A DNA stretch of 45,115 bases from Streptomyces sp. Ru72 (GTDB lineage Bacteria; Actinomycetota; Actinomycetes; Streptomycetales; Streptomycetaceae), in assembly GCF_002920635.1 (NCBI RefSeq), contig NZ_PQSR01000066.1:1-45115 (forward strand), given 5' to 3'. Positions within the stretch are counted from its first letter, which is position 1. Each line of letters starts with the position of its first letter. The position numbers and the translations under genes are program-made. Shown in pieces: positions 8,390 to 15,752 of this stretch. A model generated the notes under the pieces. It was not told the DNA's origin and did not search any database. It was given only the letters and a program-made list of their open reading frames with translations.

Positions 8390-9103
8390 TCATTGGTCCA
8401 GGTCACGTAGTACGGCGAGGTGGCCGGTGCGCGTGTCCGGGTCCGCGGCGCACAGCGCCACCACCGGGTACTGTTCCCGCCACGCCTCCGACTCCCTCGC
8501 CAGCAGCCGCCACACGGCGGTGCACGAGCTGTCCGGAGGGGGGGTGCGGACGTCCGTCCGTTGTGCCGGGGCCGCCTCCGGGTCCGTTCCCGGACCGAGG
8601 ACGAGCAGCAGCCGGCCCTTCTCGGGCACCAGGGCCGCACACGCGTCGGCGAGTCGGTCCAGTGGGACGGAGCGGGTCTCGGCCACGCCGTAACCGGGCT
8701 GCCCGTCCAGGCGGAGCAGGACGCCGGACGCGGCGGACACCCCCTCGGCGCCCGCGCACTCCACGAGGGCCAGCACCGACGAGGAGCCCCGGCCGGTCCG
8801 GGCGCACGCCTCGGCCACCCGCAGCGCGGCGAACGGCCCGCCGGTGCCCTGGACGGTGAGCGCGAAGCTGTGCGCCGCCCCACCGGTGCGCAGGTTCAGA
8901 TGGGAGGCGGTGGTCTTGTGGCCCTGGGTGTCCGGGGCGGCATAGACGAGTACCACCAGATCCGGGCCGGGCCCGGCGGCCGGTTCCGGCTCGGCCGCCC
9001 GTTCCAGCAGCCGGTCGACGATGTCCGCGTGGTGCAGCGGCGGCCGGTCCAAGCCGGGCGGCCCGGCCGCGTACTCCACGGCACTGTGCAGGCGCAGGCT
9101 CAT
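8390..9103 (-). CDS. Half-length KSIII/thiolase-like protein without catalytic Cys
   Basis: The ATG at 9103 overlaps the stop of the KSIII-like gene upstream (ATGA, 9100-9103), so translation is probably coupled. The 237-residue product resembles the N-terminal half of KSIII-type thiolase folds (DLVVLVYAAPDTQGHKTTAS, then a helix after the nucleophile elbow). The position of the active-site Cys is occupied by Thr87 (VQGTGGPFAAL). The C-terminal part has no His or Asn catalytic motif. It may be a non-catalytic partner subunit for one of the neighbouring condensing enzymes, as KS-beta is for KS-alpha. This role is inference; I do not recognise a named family. Confidence 0.55.
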   Translation of the reverse strand: MSLRLHSAVEYAAGPPGLDRPPLHHADIVDRLLERAAEPEPAAGPGPDLVVLVYAAPDTQGHKTTASHLNLRTGGAAHSFALTVQGTGGPFAALRVAEACARTGRGSSSVLALVECAGAEGVSAASGVLLRLDGQPGYGVAETRSVPLDRLADACAALVPEKGRLLLVLGPGTDPEAAPAQRTDVRTPPPDSSCTAVWRLLARESEAWREQYPVVALCAADPDTRTGHLAVLRDLDQ

Positions 9104-10053
9104 CGGCTGACCGCCCCGTGCTCGAGGCGGGGGGTGGCGACCATCGCGGAGAAGGTCATTCCCACGCCTATGGCCACGAACATGACGGGCCGGTCCGGCT
9201 CCAACTGCTTCTCCTCCCGCAGACTCACGTAGTTGGCGAGTACGTCGGCGGCCAGGCAGTGGCTGTACCGGGGGATGTTGCCGAGGAAGAACCTGCTGCG
9301 CAGTTCCTCGTCCGGCACGGCGTCCTGCCAGAACACGAGGTTGGGATTGGAGGGGATGAACCACTGGATGTCGGCGAGCGTGTGGCCGGCCCGCCGCGCC
9401 GCCTCCTCCATCACCTCCGCCAGCACCCGGGGCCGCAGTTCGGCGGAGGCACGCAAGGTCTCAGGGGAGGAGAGCATGCCGTCGGAGAACTGCCCGAGGG
9501 TGCGGGTGGCGAAGGAGCGCACGGGCACGCCCGGCCCGTCCCACGCCACGAGCGCCGCGGCGGTCCCGTCCGCGACGATGCAGGTGTTCATGATGAGCTT
9601 GGCCTGCCGTGTGCGCGGCTTGTCCCCGACGAGGACGAGGGCGCGCGCGGACGGGTCCGGCTCGGTCTGCAGCAGCGCGCCCGCGACGTCCACTGCGGAC
9701 ATCGACACCGCACAGTTCTGCTGCGTGAGGGCGAAGGCCGTGGCGTGCTCCAGGCCCAGCCGCCGGGCCAGCACCCGGACGATGTCGGGCGCCATGTGAC
9801 CGGCGCCGTGCAGAGCGTGACCGAGGATCAGATGGCGCACGTCGGCGCGCGGGGTGTCGCCGAGAGCCCGCGCGGCGGACTGCACGAGCTGTTCCACCAG
9901 GTCCACGGACGGGTCGTAGTGCATGCGGTCGAGCCCGAAGTGGCGACGGAACATGTGCGTCTGCTCCGGGGTGATGCCCAGCTCGGCCGCACGGTCCTCG
10001 ACCGTGACCGTGCGTTCGGGGAGATGGGACTCCACTGCTTCCAGGGTGATCAA
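9100..10053 (-). CDS. KSIII-like acyl transferase/condensing enzyme, altered active site
   Basis: The protein has 317 residues and starts at a TTG with GAAAGG about 8 nt upstream. It has the FabH-like fold pattern and a nucleophile at Cys114 (TQQNCAVSMSA). The usual His motif (HNxN/HQAN) reads SNPN, with Ser235 in place of His. The last motif reads YSHCLAAD (His265, Asp270) where FabH has Asn. Homologues with Cys-His-Asp in place of Cys-His-Asn, such as CerJ, transfer acyl groups to sugars or other hydroxyls and do not extend chains. The D here fits that group, but the missing His is odd. A role in loading or transferring an acyl group is therefore possible. It is translationally coupled to the half-length KSIII-like gene. 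Confidence 0.65.
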   Translation of the reverse strand: MITLEAVESHLPERTVTVEDRAAELGITPEQTHMFRRHFGLDRMHYDPSVDLVEQLVQSAARALGDTPRADVRHLILGHALHGAGHMAPDIVRVLARRLGLEHATAFALTQQNCAVSMSAVDVAGALLQTEPDPSARALVLVGDKPRTRQAKLIMNTCIVADGTAAALVAWDGPGVPVRSFATRTLGQFSDGMLSSPETLRASAELRPRVLAEVMEEAARRAGHTLADIQWFIPSNPNLVFWQDAVPDEELRSRFFLGNIPRYSHCLAADVLANYVSLREEKQLEPDRPVMFVAIGVGMTFSAMVATPRLEHGAVSR

Positions 10054-10145
10054 CTGCGGCCTTTCTCGGGTGGTACGCCGCCCGGCCCGGCCCGCCGTGG
10101 CACACGGGCTGGGGGCGCGGGTACGGCGCCGGGGATCTGCTCGGC

Positions 10146-10209
10146 CAGTCGTCCGGTACGGCGCACAGACCGTTCGTCAGTCGTCCGGGACGGCTCGCAG
10201 ACCCGTCCC
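10146..10209. repeat. Imperfect 32-bp tandem repeat between KS-like genes
   Basis: Two adjacent copies (10146-10177 and 10178-10209) begin with CAGTCGTCCGG and share about three quarters of their bases. They lie in the 173-nt gap between the Cys-less KS-like gene and the KSIII-like gene. The gap is unusually long for this tightly packed operon. The repeat may be debris of a local duplication at the 3' end of the upstream gene; no function is evident. Confidence 0.5.
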
Positions 10210-10226
10210 GGGTGCACCGGGAGCTC

Positions 10227-11315
10227 TCAGTGGTGGCGCAGCAGAAGAGCGGCGACGGTTCCGCCCTCGTCCGTGGTGGTGACCAGTGAGAGCCGGCCGG
10301 CCGACCGGTCGTCCTCCTCCGCCCGGCTGAGGACCGCGGCGAGCTGGAACGCGGCGGAGGTGGCGTGGCCCTCTCCGACCAGGTGGGCGACGGGCACCGC
10401 GGTGCCGCCGGCCGCGACCAGCTCCTCGGCCAGTTCCTGTTCCGCGTCGCCGGGGGCACCGGCGGCGCCGGACGGGCTGACGGCCCACACCTCGTCCGGT
10501 TTGGCGTCCGCGTCGGACAACAGCCGTTCGACGCAGCGCCGTACGGCCGCCTGCCAGTCACCGCCGCTGCACGTCATGGCCTTGGCGCCGACCAGTGAGG
10601 TCCCCGTGGGGGGCGTGTCGGGGTCCGCGGCGGCCAGGGCGAACATCGCGCAGCCCTCACCGAGGAGCAGCTCGTCGGGATCGCCCTCCGCGGTGTGCCT
10701 GGCCAGCCACGCCCGGGCGGTCGAGTACTCCTCGGCCGCGCCGCACAGCACCATGCCGGCCCGTCCCGTCAGCAGCAGCCGCCGGGCGTAGTTGAGGGCG
10801 AGCACCCCGGCGGAGCGTCCCGCCGCCAGCGTGGCGTTCGGCCCCTTCAACTGGTGCCAGATGGCGACCTGGCCGGCGGCCCCGTTCATCACCCCGTACG
10901 GGATGAGACCCGACTCGACGAGGTAGGGGCGCCTGCCGGTCAGGGAGCCGCGGGTGAAGTCGAGGGTGCTCTGCACGCTGCCACCGGTGGTGCCGAGCAC
11001 CATGCCGGTGTCCTCCGGGGTGAGCTGCGTGCGGTCGAGGCCCGCCAGCAGGTCTCCGACGGTGCTGACGGCGAGTCCGGTCACCCGGTTCATCATCCGG
11101 GTGCCCTTCTTGCCCAGCACGGCGCGGACGTCGAAGTCCGGGACCAGGCAGGCGGGACCGGGCGGGACCTGCCACCGCTCGTGGTCGAGCGGGGCGGCGG
11201 TGACACGTCCCTTACGCAGCCCGTCGGCGAAGGCCCGGCGGCCGGTGCCGAACGGCGAGGTCGCGGACCAGCCGACGATGTCCAGCCGCGCGCGCGGCGT
11301 GCGGACGCCGGTCAT
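10227..11315 (-). CDS. KS-like protein lacking the catalytic cysteine (CLF-like)
   Basis: The 362-residue protein follows the KAS fold but is short and diverged. The segment that normally carries the nucleophile reads ATLAAGRSAGVLAL, with Arg167 where Cys is expected. The HGTGT and KSxxGH motifs are not recognisable (VAHLVGEGHATSA is the nearest). It therefore cannot condense by itself and is probably the chain-length-factor-like partner of the intact KS at 7082 or another structural subunit. Its ATG overlaps the stop of the ACP gene by 4 nt (ATGA at 11312-11315), so ACP and this protein should be made in step. Confidence 0.65.
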   Translation of the reverse strand: MTGVRTPRARLDIVGWSATSPFGTGRRAFADGLRKGRVTAAPLDHERWQVPPGPACLVPDFDVRAVLGKKGTRMMNRVTGLAVSTVGDLLAGLDRTQLTPEDTGMVLGTTGGSVQSTLDFTRGSLTGRRPYLVESGLIPYGVMNGAAGQVAIWHQLKGPNATLAAGRSAGVLALNYARRLLLTGRAGMVLCGAAEEYSTARAWLARHTAEGDPDELLLGEGCAMFALAAADPDTPPTGTSLVGAKAMTCSGGDWQAAVRRCVERLLSDADAKPDEVWAVSPSGAAGAPGDAEQELAEELVAAGGTAVPVAHLVGEGHATSAAFQLAAVLSRAEEDDRSAGRLSLVTTTDEGGTVAALLLRHH

Positions 11316-11560
11316 CGAGCGGCTTCCGCGACAACCTCGTACACACCGGCGAGGTTCACCATTCGCGGCAGGTCGGCCTGCTCGATGGTGACGCCGAGGT
11401 TGAGCTCCAGCGAGGAAAGGATCTCGATCAGGCGCATGGAGTCGGCGTCGTGCTCCTCGACGAACCGGCTCGTCTCGCTGATTTCGTCCTCCTCCAGCTC
11501 GAGAATGTCACAGATGATCTCCTTGATCTGCTGCTTGTCATCCGCCTTGATCGCAGTCAT
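11312..11560 (-). CDS. Acyl carrier protein of the second KS island
   Basis: The product has 82 residues and is acidic. The phosphopantetheine site is Ser41 in the motif E-H-D-A-D-S-M-R-L; this D-S-M form differs from the D-S-L/Y-E-S-L of the core minimal PKS ACP at 28462. It is the first gene of the island and presumably carries the acyl group that the KS and KSIII-like proteins handle. The region upstream (11561-11759) is less GC-rich and should hold the promoter. Confidence 0.85.
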   Translation of the reverse strand: MTAIKADDKQQIKEIICDILELEEDEISETSRFVEEHDADSMRLIEILSSLELNLGVTIEQADLPRMVNLAGVYEVVAEAAR

Positions 11561-11788
11561 GAGACCGCCTCCGCTTGTCCGTGGGATCGCGCCCCGTGAT
11601 CAGTCAACGGAGCATTGCTCAACAGCTTCGCCAGCGAGCACACAAAGAACAAGCAGCTGCTTTCTAGGTTTTCATTAGATTCCCGGAAATCCCTTCGGAA
11701 TGCGGGAACCCGGCAGTGGCGGAAGCACGGGCTTTCCGGGCCGCAATGCAGAAAATGCCGTGGACACCGCCGGAGAGGCGGTGACCAC
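11561..11788 (-). promoter_or_regulatory. Promoter region of the KS island, with terminator of the response regulator gene
   Basis: The 258-nt gap between the ACP start and the stop of the response regulator gene has two parts. A 12-bp stem with one mismatch and a 5-nt loop lies at 11760-11788, followed on the minus strand by ATTTTCT; it should stop transcription of the regulator gene. From there to the ACP start the sequence is relatively AT-rich (for example 11640-11690), as expected of a regulated promoter. I could not assign the -35 and -10 boxes with confidence. Confidence 0.5.
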
Positions 11789-11818
11789 GGCCTGCGGTCC
11801 GTACCGGAGAGGGCCCGG

Positions 11819-12559
11819 CTACCCGGCGCGCCGGGCGGCACCGGCGGCCTCCCGCTCGCTCAGGCGCTCGGGGCGGCGCGCCACGTTCAGGCGGAAGCCG
11901 ATTCCTCTGACCGTCTCGATGAGTGCGGGGGTGCCCAGCTTCCGCCGGAGCCCGACCATGTGCACACCGAGGGTCCGGGTGTCGCCGGCCCCGTCGTGGC
12001 CCCACACCTCGCGCATGATGTCCTCACGGTCGAAGACCCGCCCGGCGTCCGAGGCCAGAAGCGCGAGGATGTCGAACTCCTTCCGGGTCAGCGCCACTTC
12101 CTCCCCGTGGACCGTGACCCTCCGGTTCCGCGGGGCGATCTGCACCTCGCCCAGGTCGTGGACCTGGTCGGGCTGTGCGCCGGCCTGCTTCCAGGGCTGC
12201 CAGGAGGTGTCGACGCGCCGGACCACCGCTTCCAGGCGGGCGGTCAGCTCACGGACGCTGCACGAGCGGTGGACATGGTCGTCGGCTCCCAGCTTGAAGC
12301 TCAGCACCCGGTCGAACACGTCGTCGTGCGCGTCTGCCACGATGAGCGGCACCGGTGAGGCGGAACGTATCGCCCGGCACACCTCGAAGCCGTCGGCGCC
12401 CGAGAGATGGAGATCGAGCAGGACGCCGTCCACCTCGGCCAGACGGGCCAGGGCCAGGTCGGGCCTGTGCTCGACCTCGACCTGGTGACCGCCGTTCTCC
12501 AAGCCCGATGCCAGTTCGGCGGAAAATTCAAAGTCGTTCGTCAGTATCAGGACCAGCAC
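11819..12559 (-). CDS. Atypical OmpR-family response regulator, JadR1/LanI type
   Basis: The protein has 246 residues with a receiver domain (1-115) and a C-terminal winged-helix DNA-binding domain (about 140-228; LTRKEFDILALLASDAGRVFDR). The receiver keeps Asp49, but the acidic pocket is N8-D9, the phospho-switch Thr is Asp76 (IVADAHDD) and the conserved Lys is Arg98 (DDHVHRS). Such changes are typical of the atypical activators of angucycline clusters (JadR1, LanI, Aur1P), which work without a kinase and respond to pathway products. No histidine kinase gene is beside it. GTG start with GAGTGA upstream. It is the likely pathway-specific activator of this cluster. Confidence 0.8.
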   Translation of the reverse strand: MLVLILTNDFEFSAELASGLENGGHQVEVEHRPDLALARLAEVDGVLLDLHLSGADGFEVCRAIRSASPVPLIVADAHDDVFDRVLSFKLGADDHVHRSCSVRELTARLEAVVRRVDTSWQPWKQAGAQPDQVHDLGEVQIAPRNRRVTVHGEEVALTRKEFDILALLASDAGRVFDREDIMREVWGHDGAGDTRTLGVHMVGLRRKLGTPALIETVRGIGFRLNVARRPERLSEREAAGAARRAG

Positions 12560-12893
12560 GTGGACTCACTCCCGACCGGATTCCAGGACCGTGCGATTTC
12601 GGCAAGGACACGGCAAGGGAGCGGCCCGGAACCAGAATTCATCACGGGAAATTCCACGCACGGCGCGCATCGATAAGTCGCCAACACTCACCACCCCCCG
12701 TCGCGACCCTCAGAACGTTAGAACACCCCTCGCGCAGGATCAAGAATCTGACGTTCCCATATAGTGCACGTAACATGGCCTTGTCGAATTGTGCATCGAC
12801 CTTTATCCGGTGTGGGCCGGGTCACCGGTCGGAGCGGTGCCGGGGTAGCGTGTGCGCGAGTGCCCGTCGAGGCGGCGAAGAACAGGGAGAGCG
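12560..12893. promoter_or_regulatory. Divergent intergenic region between response regulator and TetR genes
   Basis: This 334-nt stretch has no gene. It separates two divergently transcribed regulator genes and is lower in GC than its surroundings, mainly at 12640-12790. It contains AGAACGTTAGAAC near 12711-12723, a pair of AGAAC half-sites spaced by one helical turn or less, and a TAGCGT hexamer at 12846-12851 that could be the -10 box of the TetR gene. Sites for autoregulation are expected here, but none could be proven by eye. Confidence 0.45.
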
Positions 12894-13622
12894 GTGGCCG
12901 ACGAGGAGTACGCGAGCATCTGGATGCGCCCCGAGGCCCCGCTCCGGCGGGGGCCGGGCCCGCGCCGGGGCCTGAGCCGGGCCGACATCGTGGCCGCCGC
13001 CGTCCGGATCGCCGACGAGGAGGGCCTGGAGCGCATGTCGATGCGCCGCATCGCCGCCGAGCTCGGCACCGGGGTGATGACGCTCTACCACTACGTCCCG
13101 AACCGCGACGACCTCGTGGAGCTGATGGTCGACCACGTCGCCGGCGAGGTGGAGCTGCCGGAGGAGCCTTCCTCCGACTGGCGGGCGGACCTGACGCTCA
13201 CGGCCCATCAGCGGCGCGCGCTCTGGCTGCGGCACCCCTGGCTGGCCACCCGCACCCCCGGGCACCCCATCTGGGGGCCCAACACCCTGCGCCAGCAGGA
13301 GTTCGTCCTCGGCACGCTCGCGCGCTTCGGGTTGTCCGTCGACGAACTCCTCAGCGTGGTGGGTCTGTTCAGCGGATACGTCGAGGGCTTCATCCGCAAC
13401 GAGGTCGGCTGGGCGGAGGAGGCGCGGCGCACCAAGGTGGACATGCAGGAGTGGATCCGACAGTCCGAGCCGTACGCACGTCACCTGACGGAGAGCGGGA
13501 AGTACCCGATGTTCGCCCGGATTCTGGCGGAGACGGACACCCTGCGCCTGGAGGCGGACACCCGCTTCCGGTTCGGGCTCGACCGGGTGCTGGACAGCAT
13601 CGCCGCCGTCGTGGGGCGGTGA
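12894..13622 (+). CDS. TetR-family repressor (TetR_C type)
   Basis: The GTG at 12894 follows GGGAGA closely and is preferred over an upstream in-frame start at 12852 that has no ribosome binding site. The product has 242 residues. The N-terminal HTH is clear (ADIVAAAVRIADEEGLERMS, then MRRIAAELGTGVMTLYHYV), and the C-terminal half matches the TetR_C_1 class typical of repressors of drug exporters. It is a good candidate to control the exporter gene at 5336 through the palindrome at 7002-7051, with a cluster product or intermediate as ligand. That link is inference. Confidence 0.8.
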   Translation: MADEEYASIWMRPEAPLRRGPGPRRGLSRADIVAAAVRIADEEGLERMSMRRIAAELGTGVMTLYHYVPNRDDLVELMVDHVAGEVELPEEPSSDWRADLTLTAHQRRALWLRHPWLATRTPGHPIWGPNTLRQQEFVLGTLARFGLSVDELLSVVGLFSGYVEGFIRNEVGWAEEARRTKVDMQEWIRQSEPYARHLTESGKYPMFARILAETDTLRLEADTRFRFGLDRVLDSIAAVVGR

Positions 13623-13668
13623 CCGGAGTCGGCGAAATCCGGTTAGTGAAAGCTTAGAGCGGCGCGCA

Positions 13669-13707
13669 TTGTCCGGATCCGAACGCTCTGCCTACCGTTT
13701 TCGACCA
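13669..13707 (+). promoter_or_regulatory. Probable leaderless promoter of the zinc-ribbon regulator gene
   Basis: TTGTCC (13669-13674) and TACCGT (13693-13698) are separated by 18 bp, and the ATG at 13707 lies 8 nt after the -10 box. That is where transcription would start, and no ribosome binding site precedes the ATG. This is the usual picture for a leaderless mRNA in streptomycetes. Confidence 0.5.
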
Positions 13708-14561
13708 TGGACATCCATGACACGGAACGGACGCCGGTGCGGCTGTGCGGCGGGCCCGGGTGCGCCGCACAGCCGCACCCCACCGCCCCCGGCAGCCGGC
13801 TCTGCGCGGCCTGCGAGCGGCGGTTCTTCACGGACCTGGAGCGGCTGCCGGGTCTCTACCACTCCTGCGAGTCGGCGCTGCTCGGCAGCCGCCACAGCAC
13901 GGTTGCGCCGCAGGGCCGGAGCACCAACGGCCCGCTGCCGGGGATGCCGTTCAACGCCCGGGCCGCCGACGTACGGGCGTCGATCCTGTCAGTGCTCGGG
14001 TCCTGGAGCGGGCTGGTGGCCCAGGAGCGCGGCATCACCCCGCCGCACCGGACGGTGACGGCGCTCGCACTGTTCCTCCGTCAGCACGCCTCCTGGCTGG
14101 CGGCGCACGAGACGGCGGCCGAGGTGACGGGTGAGGTGGGCCGCCTGGTCGGTGCCGCACGCCGGGTCGTGGAGCCGGACCCCAGCCGCCGTATGGAGGT
14201 GGGAACCTGCGCCGAGTCCGGCTGTACGGGCAGCCTGGTCGCCCATGTCCGCACCGGCGGCGCGGCCCTGTCCGAGATCGTGTGCAGCGCCGATTCCGCA
14301 CACCGCTGGCCGGCGGCGGAATGGACGCGCCTCGGGCGCCACCTCGGCCGGACCGGCGTGGCGGGCGGTGCCCGGCAGGCCGCGCAGTGGCTCAGCGCCG
14401 CCGAGGTCGCCCGGCTGCGAGACGTCCCCCCTGGTACCGTGTACCGGCTCGCCAGCGAACACCGGTGGCGCCGGGACAAGCGCGCCGGCCGCACGTACTA
14501 CTGGGCCCAGGACGTCGAGGACTCGTTCCGCACCACCCGCAGAACAGCCCGCACGGGATGA
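13707..14561 (+). CDS. Zinc-ribbon and helix-turn-helix protein (OvmZ-like)
   Basis: The protein has 284 residues. Cysteine pairs near the N-terminus (CGGPGC and CAAC, about residues 14-36) and in the middle (CAESGC and VCSA) look like two zinc-binding knots. The C-terminus carries an excisionase-type HTH (WLSAAEVARLRDVPPGTVYR, followed by a basic wing). Proteins of this make-up occur in angucycline clusters; from memory one is OvmZ of the oviedomycin cluster, but I cannot verify identity here. It is likely a DNA-binding regulator. It is followed by soxR on the same strand after 49 nt. Confidence 0.55.
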   Translation: MDIHDTERTPVRLCGGPGCAAQPHPTAPGSRLCAACERRFFTDLERLPGLYHSCESALLGSRHSTVAPQGRSTNGPLPGMPFNARAADVRASILSVLGSWSGLVAQERGITPPHRTVTALALFLRQHASWLAAHETAAEVTGEVGRLVGAARRVVEPDPSRRMEVGTCAESGCTGSLVAHVRTGGAALSEIVCSADSAHRWPAAEWTRLGRHLGRTGVAGGARQAAQWLSAAEVARLRDVPPGTVYRLASEHRWRRDKRAGRTYYWAQDVEDSFRTTRRTARTG

Positions 14562-14610
14562 CCTCGGCCGACAGGCCCCGCATTCGTTGCTTCGCACCCT
14601 CGGGGTTTCC

Positions 14611-15072
14611 ATGCAGACGCCTCCGCTCGCGCCGAAGACGGCACGTCTCACCATCGGCGAACTCGCCGCACGCAGCGGCGTGCCCGTCTCCGCGCTCCGC
14701 TTCTACGAGCGCCGCGGCCTCCTGGCCAGCGAGCGCACCGCCGGCAACCAGCGCCGCTACGCCAGGGACGCGCTGCGCCGGGTCACCTTCATACGGATGT
14801 CGCAGCAGCTGGGCATCCCGCTGTCGGAGATCCAGGAGGTGCTCGGCCTGCTACCGGAGGGACGGACTCCCACGGAGGAGGACTGGGCGCGGATATCGCA
14901 CTGCTGGCACGACGACCTCAGCGCCCGTATCCGACGGCTGGAGGACCTGCGCGACCGGCTCGCGGAGTGCATCGGCTGCGGCTGCATGTCCTTGGGCAGC
15001 TGCGCCCTGGCCAATCCCGGTGACGCCCTGAGCCAGGAGGGCCCGGGGGCCCGTCGGCTCGCCGGTCCGTGA
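14611..15072 (+). CDS. soxR: Redox-sensing transcriptional activator SoxR
   Basis: The 153-residue MerR-family protein starts with the HTH segment TIGELAARSGVPVSALRFYE. It ends with the SoxR [2Fe-2S] ligand set C-x2-C-x-C-x5-C (Cys120, 123, 125 and 131). In streptomycetes SoxR senses redox-active natural products directly and activates reductase, oxygenase and exporter genes. Here it lies inside a quinone cluster and converges with a flavin reductase gene (stops 4 nt apart) whose promoter shows a SoxR-like dyad. It may protect the producer from its own quinone. No strong ribosome binding site precedes the ATG. Confidence 0.92.
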   Translation: MQTPPLAPKTARLTIGELAARSGVPVSALRFYERRGLLASERTAGNQRRYARDALRRVTFIRMSQQLGIPLSEIQEVLGLLPEGRTPTEEDWARISHCWHDDLSARIRRLEDLRDRLAECIGCGCMSLGSCALANPGDALSQEGPGARRLAGP

Positions 15073-15076
15073 TCCG

Positions 15077-15670
15077 TCAGACCGTGTAGGGGGTCTTGGC
15101 ACGCGCCTCCTGGAGAGCCTGGCCCCACCACTGCAGCCGGTCGATCATCAGCTTGGCCGCGGTGTTGCAGCCCTCCGGTTCGGTGGGCTCGCCCTCGGCG
15201 TCGAACTGGGACCACACGTTGTGGAAGCTGACCGTGTCCCGGACGGTGATCGCGTGCACCTCGGAGAAGACCGGGCGCAGGTGCTCGACGGCGCGCAGGC
15301 CGCCGGCCATGCCGCCGTAGGAGACGAAACCGACGGGCTTGGCGTGCCACTCGACGTTGTGCCAGTCGATGATGTTCTTCACCGAGGCGGGATAGCTGTG
15401 GTTGTACTCGGGGGTGACGACCGCGAAGGCGTCGGCCGCGCGCAGGCGTTCGCGCACCGCCTCGGCGGCGGCGGCGACGTCGGCCTCCGGCTGGGCGCCC
15501 CACGCGGGCAGAGCCGTGGGCAGGCCGACCTCCTTGAGGTCGATCAGGTCCGGCTCGGCTCCGGTGTGCTCCCGCACCCGCTCGGCGAACCACTTCGCGA
15601 CGACAGGCCCGAACCGTCCGTCCCGGTCGCTTCCCAGGATGACAGCGATACGCAGCGGCTTGTCGGACAT
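15077..15670 (-). CDS. NADPH-dependent FMN reductase (flavodoxin fold)
   Basis: The 197-residue product is of the NADPH-dependent FMN reductase/azoreductase type. A flavin-binding loop follows the first strand (LGSDRDGRFGPVVAKWF), then VVTPEYNHSYPASVKN and the GGMAGGLRAVEHLRPV segment. It could reduce flavin for cluster monooxygenases or reduce quinones for detoxification. ATG at 15670 has GGGGG about 8 nt upstream; an in-frame ATG at 15682 lacks one. It is closely related to the reductase at 22155. The promoter at 15722-15752 suggests induction by SoxR; in S. coelicolor a flavin reductase gene is a known SoxR target. Confidence 0.88.
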   Translation of the reverse strand: MSDKPLRIAVILGSDRDGRFGPVVAKWFAERVREHTGAEPDLIDLKEVGLPTALPAWGAQPEADVAAAAEAVRERLRAADAFAVVTPEYNHSYPASVKNIIDWHNVEWHAKPVGFVSYGGMAGGLRAVEHLRPVFSEVHAITVRDTVSFHNVWSQFDAEGEPTEPEGCNTAAKLMIDRLQWWGQALQEARAKTPYTV

Positions 15671-15721
15671 GGGTACCCCCAAGAACTCGATGGCGCCGAC
15701 CGGTTGATCGACTCGGTGACG

Positions 15722-15752
15722 ACGCTAGGAGCTGAACCAAGGTTCAGGTCAA
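15722..15752 (-). promoter_or_regulatory. SoxR/MerR-type promoter with 19-bp spacer and dyad
   Basis: On the minus strand TTGACC (15752-15747) and TAGCGT (15727-15722) are 19 bp apart, the stretched spacing characteristic of MerR-family activation. The spacer holds a perfect dyad, CTGAACC-TT-GGTTCAG (15747-15732). The start of the flavin reductase gene lies about 52 nt downstream. The site overlaps the 3' end of the exporter gene (stop at 15744). SoxR is encoded 0.7 kb away, so it is the natural candidate regulator. Confidence 0.72.

Noticed and set aside
12894..13622. Possible gamma-butyrolactone receptor (JadR2-like)
   Set aside because: The C-terminal half has the TetR_C pattern of exporter repressors and not that of ArpA/JadR2 proteins.
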